This document shows positions 54,518 through 64,000 of a DNA stretch of 64,000 nucleotides, piece by piece. The notes under the pieces are model-generated. The model searched no databases. It was given only the letters and a program-made list of their open reading frames with translations, and was not told where the DNA came from. The stretch is from Flaccisagitta enflata (lineage: Eukaryota > Chaetognatha > Sagittoidea > Aphragmophora). Location: contig OZ231126.1 of NCBI GenBank assembly GCA_965153355.1, forward strand, positions 16,306,001 through 16,370,000. Reading direction: 5' to 3'. Position 1 is the first letter of the stretch. Every line of letters starts with the position of its first letter. Made by a program: the position numbers and the translations under genes.

Positions 54518-54887
54518 ACTGCCTCATTTCCGATGTCACAAACCTTTAAAATAGATCTACCGTAGTTGCTTCTCTGAGTCGATCGCTTCTTTATATTGGT
54601 ACTAGAACCGAGATGGCTGAGAACAGTTTCATGTTCATGTTCGAAGACATTCAATGATGATCACTGTCCACTGTCTCCTAGTATTACCTATTAACATTTG
54701 ACAGGACTACTAACCACATATGTTGACTAGCCTACACTTGATCAGATGGTAGGACGTGTCTTTAAAACATGGCGCCCCTGACTCCTTTTAACGTCTGATA
54801 CCTAATATTTGTCATCTCGTCTATTAGTAGTATGTAAATTTTCCGAGCTAAAACCAGACGCTTGGCAAGAGAGGACTAAACTAAAGC

Positions 54888-54907
54888 TAGAGAGAGAGAG
54901 AGAGGGA

Positions 54908-55005
<98 letters not shown>

Positions 55006-55083
55006 GTGAGTGAGTGAGTGAGTGAGTGAGTGAGTGAGAGCGAAAGAGAGAGAGTGAGTGAGTGAGTGAGTGAGTGAGTGAGT

Positions 55084-55172
<89 letters not shown>
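54888..55172. repeat. (GA)n and (GAGT)n compound microsatellite
   Basis: GA runs separated by two GTGA/GAGT blocks near 55001-55035 and 55053-55088. Confidence 0.95.
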
Positions 55173-55177
<5 letters not shown>

Positions 55178-56299
55178 GAGAGACAGAGAGACAGAGAGAG
55201 ACAGAGAGAGACAGAGAGAGACGAGGAGAAATACTTTGTTTCAGACAGACAAAGACCAGCAGAGACAGACGTATACAAAGTGAAATACAGATGATAGAGA
55301 GACAATGACAGATTAGTCAACAGAAGGCTAGACGGATGGACAGACAGAATTCCCCACCCCCCCCCAAAAAAAAATGAGAAGCCCACGGAGAAAAAACAAC
55401 TTGGGCTAGATTTGAGTTGAAAAATACTAAACTATCTCAAAAAGAGAGTCAAGAGTTATGAAGACAGAAAAAAAAAAAACAATTAAAAGCTAGAGGCGTT
55501 CTTGTCGCACTAGATATAATGATGTATGAGACACATTTTCAGTATATTTTATTCTAAGACGCGGCGAACAAAAAAAAAATGTTTAAAAAATGTTTAAGTT
55601 GGCGAATAAAGACGACTGTACAAAACTTATATATACGTATCAATGTAGGCTCGTTACTTTGCAAAAAAAAAAAAAAAAGATTGGAATTTATAGAAATTAA
55701 TGATAACAGTAAAAAAGAACCAAAAATATGGAAAATGAGAAAATAAAGGCACAACAATGGAGAGAGAGAGAGGAGAGAAAAAACATTCATGCATCTGGAA
55801 ATGGAAAAAAAGGTTGCTGTTTTTTTCATGACACACACACAAACATACACACACACAAAAAAGATGTGAGCAATGGTTATGATCAAGCCAACACACAATT
55901 GTTGTTTTGTTTTTTTTTGAAAGTATGTACAACAGTTCTCTTACATCTTCATTTTGATTCCTAATTGACTAAAGGGATTTTTTTTTTCATATCATGGATT
56001 GAAAAAAAAGGGAAACGGTAAATATATTCAGTATGATAATGACTGCCCTATGACAAAAAAGCAAACAAATGTGCCTTCTTTCTTCATAATCGTCGCATTC
56101 TATTTTGAAATTTCAATTGTTCCTTTTTGTTCTTTTTCGAAAAAAAAGCTGAAGAGCAGACGAGAGAAAAAAAAAAAGCTGGTAAAAAGCAGGTGAATAC
56201 AAAAATATGGTCTTGGTAAAAAGATCATCCAAAAAATCTTCTTCTTACGTGGAAAAAAACTGTAAAACAGAAACATTTGAAAAAGGTGTTTTATTTTTA

Positions 56300-56408
<109 letters not shown>

Positions 56409-56991
56409 CCAAAATAGTAATGTTTTAAAAAAGATGAAGAAGGCGAGGAAAAAGAAATAGCAAGAAGTAGAAAGTTACACATTTTTTGGAGCCTTGGCGC
56501 AAAGGTAAAAAAACCCAATAGAATTGACCTAGTAAGCAATATTTTTTCAAAAAATGATTGGTTTAATAATAATAAGTGGAGGACGAGAAGTGGGGAAGAA
56601 CGCCGGCAGTGATTAGTCATTGAAAAGCACAAAGGTACAAAAAAAGTTTGTGTTCTGTCATTTTATGTTCTATCTTTGCTGATATTTGTCCATTGAAATC
56701 ATTTTTTCATCATCAGTGGGCTGAGAGACCACCTTTTTTCATGGATATTTCTTTTTCTTTTCATTTGGTTTTTTTTCTAACTTCCTCTCAAACGTCATAT
56801 GTTTCACAACCTAAAAACAGAAAAATAATGATGATTTAGAAAATTACTTCTCTAGTAAATTGTTAAAAAAAAATAACTCGCGGTCAAGCATGAAGTACCA
56901 CTCCATTTTACAGCAGGGAGAAAATGAATACTATGACAAAATTGTGGGTTTTCATGAAAGAGATTGCACCTTCCATTGGAATCAACGACAT

Positions 56992-57117
<126 letters not shown>

Positions 57118-57680
57118 GGAGGAAGGAGTGGGCAGCCAATTTTGTTTCCTATACTTAATTGTGATGGTAATTTAAAAGTAGGGCAGTAGGAATAATATGG
57201 GCTTTAGTTACAAAAGAGACCAGTGTTTTTCTTTTACCATGTGCTGCTAAGATAGACCATGACCCATATTTTGTTATCATGACTCATATTATGTTTTTTT
57301 GTCTCGTGAAAAAATTCGTCGGGAACTTTGGATAGGATAAAAAACCTCGAGTTTCCTTAGTTTTTTTTTTTAAACAACATTTCGCCTAAATAATGAACTA
57401 CAGTATTAAAAATGCTTGGTATCCGATCTCTGAGAGAAGCCGCCCATTTTTCATTCCATAGGGGGTGGGAGAGGGGATGCACACAAAATAAGTATGGAAA
57501 ATCTAAACCCACGAAAAGACTAATGAGAAAGCTAAATCTACATTAATAAATGAATACTTTTTTGTAAATCTTTTTCTTTGTACAAATATTAAAATCGGAG
57601 AAAAATGATAGTCTATTTTTTTTCTCTCTCAAAATTCTATCGATCACGCTTGAAAACAAGAATGATGATTCTACCATCTA

Positions 57681-57895
57681 GCTCATAAATATACGGAGAC
57701 TTGAAAAGTAGCATCAACTTTGAGGAGGTGCTGCACTTAAACAAATTGAGTTACTGTAACCAGATTAGGCCAATTTCAAAGAGTTGTTTCAAAACTTTCA
57801 AATGCGACCAATCTGGGGTCAGTTACTTAATTCTCTTAGTCGCACCACCTTTCTAAAGTTGATGCTCTTTTTCAGGTGTCCGTATATTTATGAGC
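57681..57895. mobile_element. TA-flanked palindromic MITE (GCTCATAAA ends)
   Basis: GCTCATAAATATACGGA and its complement are bounded by TA on both sides. Internal AGCATCAACTTT and GGTGCTGCACTTAAA blocks resemble those of the element at 61910-62142, so the two share a core with different ends. Confidence 0.75.
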
Positions 57896-59007
57896 TAGGT
57901 AGTATTCAATCAATAAATACGCTCAAGTCTGTACCTAAGTGTCCGTATCTATATCATCTTTTGAAAATAACGCAAAAATAAGACAGCGTCTTCGAAAAAA
58001 AATAAAAAAGAATCAGGTCATGTCTGCTCTGGAGAGATGTCTAGCAGTAAATGAACGATGGTTGCCCATTGCGATAAAAGGTTTCCATCATGCATTTTTG
58101 GTGTAAAATAAACATTTTCGAGATGCAAAACGGACATTTCTGTCAGGGGACTTTCGCTCTCCTTCATATTTTCCCTGCACGCGATCATTTTGGGTCAGAT
58201 GGCCCAAATATTCTCTCAAAAAAAGGAGAGAGAGAGAGAGAGAGAGAGAGAGACGGACGCAGACAGAGGCAAAAATAGAGTTGAATCAGTCCTGCAGAAG
58301 TCAACATTTACCAAAATGGAACAAAATGTCTAAAAATCTTTTTTTACTCCTGTCTATCGAAAACAGCTCTGTTTAATTAATCTCTTTCACATTCATGACA
58401 GAAATGTCATTGATACAATGCAATAATACGACATTTTCCTCTACTGACATTATGGAAGGAAAGGAAAAAGCCCAATCGTGATGAATTTAATGGTAAAAAA
58501 AAATAACGAATTCATCACTATCAGAGAGACAGCTTTTCGATAGCTATTGATTTACGAAGTACTTGAAATTTCTGACTTGGAGACAAAAAAGTACTATCCC
58601 TCCGTATATAGGAGCACTTTTTCAGTTTAGATCGCTGTATCTTCTCCAGTAACACAGACAGACCGACCAAAGAAAATAGAGAAACAGCTGCGAGATTGCA
58701 AATGATCTCCCTTGGAAAAAAACGGGACTAAGATAATATGCACAAAATTTTACACATGAATGCGTATTTGATGTTGGTTTCTATCTTACAGACATGCCAA
58801 TGAGTTCCCTAGTTTCTTTTTCATTGTATCACTGACGAAAAAAAAAAAGAGATATCGAAAAGGGAGAACAATGCAGTAATGGAGGACCCTAACGAAGATG
58901 TTGTCGTTGTCGTCGTCGTCACCATCTTCTTCGTCGTCGTTGTAGTTGTCGTTATTGATGTTCGTTGTTATTCTTGTTGCTGGATTTTGGTTCTTGTAAT
59001 TGATTTT

Positions 59008-59012
59008 GTTGC

Positions 59013-59109
<97 letters not shown>

Positions 59110-59179
59110 GCTGTTGTTGTTGCCGGTGGTGTGGATTTCTTCGATATCCGACATTATCCGTATATCTCTGTTGTTGTTT

Positions 59180-59255
<76 letters not shown>

Positions 59256-59260
59256 CGTTG
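59008..59260. repeat. (GTT)n arrays separated by a duplicated 50-bp block
   Basis: Two GTT runs are each followed by GCCGGTGGTNTGGATTTCTT and CGATATCCGA, at about 59122 and 59263. The polyN, polyQ and polyV frames across this region follow from the trinucleotide repeat. Confidence 0.85.
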
Positions 59261-59436
59261 TTGCCGGTGGTTTGGATTTCTTCGATATCCGATATTATCC
59301 GTATATCTCGCCAATTCAGTATTTTGTTTTATCGTTGGTAGACATCGAGGAATGTCCAGGGGCCAATTTTGTCGACAAATGCAAGGTGAATAGTTTTGTT
59401 TTGATGCTGCAGCAACTAGAAATTCGTTTGTCCACA

Positions 59437-59527
59437 TCACAGAATTGTGCAGCAAGATAATCCCTTTTTGGCTTCTTCTTTGCCTTCTTCCACAGCAGCA
59501 GCGGCATCGCCTGAGCAATTAAACAGG

Positions 59528-59568
<41 letters not shown>

Positions 59569-62500
59569 ATTTACGATTGTTTTGAAAAAGGGCGGAGTAT
59601 TGGTCGGTTGAGTTTGAGGTGACCGGTGTGTTTAAAGGTACTGCTTAATGGGCGTTGGAGATATTGAGTGTGTGTGGGCGAAGGGAGTTGAAGAGGAATT
59701 GGTTGGAGAGACAGTCATCAATTTGGAAGATTAGATGAGTTGGAGGCTGGCACAGTGCACGAGTTGTGGCAAGGGAAACTGAGGGATTTAAATGTGTCTT
59801 ATGTTGGTAAAGGAAAACTACATATGAAGCTCTGCGCCATAATATTTCAGACGGGAAGAAACCCATCTCTTTGTGTTTATACTCTGCCCATATAAAAGGA
59901 AAGTGGACGTGGTGAATATCGCAAAATCCCAATGCGCCCAAGGATCATTTTCCCATTTTGTATTTTGAGCCGTTGAGCTTTTGATATGCGCTCAATAGTT
60001 TGGCCAACTTCGCTACAATTTGTAAAGCATTCGTTTTTCGTTTGGCTTGTTGAGTAACAGTCCTAGGCAGCTGTTATGTAATGATCGCAAGGTAATGGAC
60101 TCAGAAAAAAATCCATACTGGATAACACCAACTGAAACGTGTAGCCAACCCTGTTTAAGCCAGCTCGAAGCATGGTTTGTGGTACTAGACTTTGGTGCGC
60201 CGTCATGCTTAGACGGATGGCGTGGATAATGTCGAACTTTGAATGTTTCGATGATGGAATTGCTTTATTTATTTTTTTTTTTTCAACGTCATTTTATGTC
60301 GCGGCTTCTCTAATGAATGTTTCGATGATGGAAATGTTTTTTTGTTTTTTTTTTTTCAACGTCATTTCTTTTTATCAAGTTGTGACATCTCAATTGTGAT
60401 CTCGTCTCATTTGTGATCTCATCTCAATTGTGATCTCATCTCAATTGTGATCTCATCTCAATTGTGATCTCATCTCAATTGTGATCTCATCTCAATCGTG
60501 ATCTCATCTCAATCGTGATCTCATCTCAATCGTGATCTGACCTGCTGCATCCTCGGCTTTCTTTGCTGCATCGTCGACGGCAGTTTGTGCTGCGTCTGTT
60601 GCTGCTTCCGTCGCCTCTTCCGTTTTTGCTGCCACCGCTTCTTTTACCTGGAAATGCAGAACAAATAAATTTCGTGTCTTTTTAGATGCGTCCGTCAGGA
60701 ACGCATCTCTATAAGAGGGTCTGTCCGTCGGTCCGTCTGTCGGTCCGTCGGTCCGTCCGTCGGTCCGTCGGTCCGTCCGTCGGTCCGTTACGCCTATGCA
60801 AAAACCGCGTTTCTCGGCTGTTTTTGGCCGCGATGAGATCCTACACTGAAACAAATGATCAACCAACATGTTTTGAGAGTCTTTTCACCCGTCTGTTCGT
60901 CCATCTGTTTCTCCAAACATATGTCGCATAATCAATACACGCTGAGACACAGCCCGGACGCATCGTTGCCCGGTCAGGCTTGTTTTTACATATGTGACGT
61001 GACATGAAAGATACGTTTTCCAGCATAAGTCCTGCAGCAACTTTTTCAACACTAACTACACATGGACGCAAAATACAGCGTGATGAGGCGCCAAAAGTTT
61101 TAGCACCCCCCACTACAGCCAATTTGGCTCAATGAAATTTCCTTTTGAAAGTTGTTTTGAGTCACTAAGGGGAATATGAGTGGCGTCATCAGAGGAAATT
61201 CTGAGATTGTACCTAGAACCTAGAAATTTATCACTTTTTACTCTGTTTTCTGATCTTTTCAAAGAGTGTTAATTTTATGAGTAAAAGTGATAAATTTCAA
61301 GGTTTTAGTTACAATCTCAAAAATCGCTCTGATGACGCCATTTGTATTCCCCTCAGTTACTCAAAATTACTTTTCATAAGAATTTTCAATCAGCCAATAT
61401 GGCTGTTGAGCATCTTTATGACAACACATGAATCTGTATTCGCCAAAAAGATTTGTAATGGAGTGTGCATCGTGACTGCTGTCTCTGTTCTTCGACGAGA
61501 TGCGTTCCTAATTCTGGCAACCATGAAATAGTAGCAAGGAACCTCGACAAATTTTAATACGACAGAGTTGTGAAAATGGTGCCTTCCACAACGATGCCTT
61601 CCGCAGTGGTGCCTTCCGAAATACCTTTTCGGAGAAAAATATTCATCCCATCTGGAAGAAAATCTTTGTATGACCAGTAATAAATGGTATTGAAATATTC
61701 AGGTATGAGAATTACAGACAATTTTTCTGAGACGTTCAATTTTACAAAAATTGCAGACAAGATCTAACTTGATGTATATCTTTTAATTATGTTAAAGTGT
61801 ATCCCACGAGAAGGAGCCCTTCAATTTTACCACAATATGTAAATCAGGTGCATTGCCTCGGACAACTAAGCGATTACTATCATAGCGCATGCGCATGAAA
61901 ACAAAAGTACTATCTTGGCGGAAAGAAACGCGACAGTGGCTTAAAGTAGCATCCACTTTAGAAAAAAGCTACTCTTAAACGAATAAAGATGAATACTTCA
62001 ACTTGGTCTCATTTTGAAGATTTGATACAGACCTTTGAAATGGGACCAATCTGAGGTCTACAGCTTTTTTCGTTTAGGAGCAGCACCATTTCAAAGTTGA
62101 TACTACTTTTAACAACTGTCGCGTTTCTTTCCGCCAAGATAGTACACGGCAATTCCAATCGCATGCGGATGAGTAGGGGAACTCACTGGGCAGTAAAGAA
62201 GGTCACTAGCATATTTTGACATAGTGTTGCCAAGAAACAAGCCCGACCGGGCAACGATGAGTCCTGACTGTGTCCTGACGTGGAGCGAAATTCGCGCTGA
62301 TAGTGTGTGACATATGGGTTGACACATGGCATGGATGAACTGACAGACAAACTGCAAAACACGCGTATTGATCGTTTAGTTCAGCAATCAGCATACGATC
62401 TCACCTTGGCCATAAACAGCTGAGAAACGCGTTTTTTAACCAAGTGTAACGGACCGACAGACGGACGGACGGACCCACGGACCGACGGACGGACAGACCC

Positions 62501-63043
62501 TTTTGTAGAGATGCGAGGACGCATTTAAAAACAAGGCCAGATACATGGCAACCAAAGTTGCGCGAGGGTGGGCAGGGAGTGATGAAATAGGCCAAAACGC
62601 TCCTGGGCAGGAGCCATGGTACAAAAACTGCCCGTAAATGCAAAAGAAAAAAACGAAGTGTGATGGACCGGCTGATGAACTGAATGACAGGCGGACCAGC
62701 TAACTGACATTCCGGGTTATTGAGTCGCGTGCGCATGACTAAAACGTGTGAGTACGATTGCCGGACGGACGGACCGATGAAGTGACTGACCGAATGACCG
62801 ACGACCCCATACTGCGGGGTATGGAGGATAGTTCGTAGAAAGACCTGGTTTACTAACCTCTTCAATTTTCTCGGCGACGGCCTCCTTGGCCTCTTCGGCT
62901 TTGGTTTCTGCCGCTTCCGAAGCCTCGTTGACTTTTTCCGAAACGGCTTCCGAGGATTTCTCGACGACTTCCGTCACGGACGTCACAGACTCACTCACCG
63001 CCGTCTCACCAGCAGACGTCACAGTCTCCACTGTCGACTTGAC
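59437..63043 (-). CDS. LEA-like amphipathic helix protein with CaaX box (3' exons)
   Basis: Three minus-strand exons in matching phase: 63043-62858 (begins VKSTVETV, phase 0), 60647-60542 (begins VKEAVAAKTEEATEAATDAA, ends in phase 1) and 59510-59437. Together they give a 120-residue C-terminus rich in Ala, Glu, Lys, Thr and Val with 11-residue-like periodicity (AEEAKEAVAEKIEE, DDAAKKAEDAA). This resembles group-3 LEA proteins and other amphipathic membrane- or lipid-surface helices. The last exon ends AKKGLSCCTIL and stop; CTIL is a CaaX box, and Leu at the last position usually directs geranylgeranylation. The protein is therefore probably anchored to a membrane's cytosolic face. The 5' exon(s) are not visible; a 570-bp (GA)n tract precedes 63043 and they may lie past the window. 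Additional exons between 60.6 and 62.9 kb are possible. Confidence 0.6.
59531..59567. repeat. (GA)n microsatellite next to a minus-strand acceptor
   Basis: On the coding (minus) strand this is a CT run about 20 bases upstream of the last-exon acceptor at 59511. Confidence 0.9.
60386..60540. repeat. 17-bp tandem repeat
   Basis: Units of CTCATCTCAATTGTGAT (later CAATCGTGAT) run up to the donor of the exon at 60647-60542; the last unit is part of that donor (GTCAGATCACG on the minus strand). Confidence 0.85.
61910..62142. mobile_element. TA-flanked palindromic MITE (CTATCTT family)
   Basis: CTATCTTGGCGGAAAGAAAC and its perfect complement are both bounded by TA, 233 bp apart. The same family as 2033-2471, with a core related to 57681-57895. 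Confidence 0.85.
62530..62745 (+). repeat. Short interspersed repeat, GGCCGGATAC family
   Basis: AACAAGGCCAGATACATGGC at the start, two GGGCAGG motifs, and GAGTCGCGTGCGCATGACT at the end. Confidence 0.6.
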
Positions 63044-63056
63044 CTATCAAAGAGAA

Positions 63057-63629
<573 letters not shown>

Positions 63630-64000
63630 TCATAGAACATGATTTTGTATTCAATAAACGTTGGAACGTTGTAATATATACATTCTCATCATATAAAACG
63701 ATTATCCAATATCCATCGACGATAAAAAATAGAATATCATGATGAAGCTTAGGGTCCCTCGAGGCGTAGACCTTGGCCGCGTGGCCGCGTGGCGAAAGCA
63801 GTCCATCACTTTGTCATCGAAATTTATAGATTGACGCTTTTTTTTTACACTCTCAAAAAAAAAATTCAAGTGTTGTTTTTTTTTTTTACCATTGATTTCA
63901 TTCAAGCTGTAAGGGAAGATGAAATCTGTATCGGGCCTAGATTAAATAGTTTTAGGCAGGTTAAACTGAAAGTGGAAGCATGACCTAGTTCATGTGTTCA

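Noticed and set aside
58786-59518. PolyAsn, polyGln, polyVal and polyLeu frames on both strands
   Set aside because: Produced by (GTT)n/(AAC)n arrays. Only the small minus-strand exon at 59510-59437 is supported, and in a different frame.

Overview
This is a gene-poor, repeat-rich stretch of an animal nuclear genome. Coding exons are short, GT-AG introns are long, and most of the DNA is dinucleotide repeats, palindromic transposon remnants and minisatellites. The gene set is metazoan: rhodopsin-like GPCRs, a Ly6/uPAR-type protein and GFP-superfamily domains, together with a tRNA-derived SINE, non-LTR retrotransposon pieces and hAT- and mariner-like MITEs. GFP-like proteins are known from cnidarians, copepods and amphioxus, so a marine invertebrate is likely, but I cannot name the phylum.

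Five genes can be supported, most of them assembled here from phase-compatible exons. (1) Bases 1-953 (+) hold the last exon of a rhodopsin-like receptor (TM7 and a long basic/acidic cytoplasmic tail); the rest lies off the left edge. (2) Bases 5058-19859 (+), with a TATA box at 4600, hold an 11-exon coding region (1574 codons) for two tandem GFP-like domains followed in frame by a tail of about 1130 residues rich in Ala, Pro, Thr, Ser and Gln. Neither domain has the chromophore tyrosine. (3) Bases 24799-25911 (-) encode a secreted Ly6-like protein whose stop codon is the first three bases of an inserted hAT-type MITE; without the insertion the frame continues into a GPI-signal-like hydrophobic tail. 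(4) Bases 37716-52593 (+) hold an 8-exon, 582-residue seven-transmembrane receptor with a Thr-rich mucin-like N-terminal stalk. It shares the unusual Asn-Ser-Ser TM7 motif with gene 1, so the two are probably paralogues. (5) Bases 59437-63043 (-) hold the C-terminal exons of an Ala/Glu/Lys-rich, LEA-like amphipathic-helix protein ending in a CaaX prenylation box.

Between genes the DNA is layered with mobile elements. At least six short palindromic elements sit between TA dinucleotides. Two near-identical 1190-bp hAT MITEs lie in opposite orientation, and one contains a second hAT-like element that itself contains a pogo/mariner-like MITE. Long foldback elements lie at 22.1-23.2 kb and at 29.1-36.9 kb (the latter broken by later insertions), a tRNA-derived SINE has a 14-bp duplication, and several composite repeats carry a 20-21-bp minisatellite between inverted ends. 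(TC)n tracts often abut splice acceptors and (GA)n tracts often follow donors.

The exon models rest on reading-frame phase, splice-site dinucleotides and recognisable protein motifs seen by eye. No alignment or transcript data were available.
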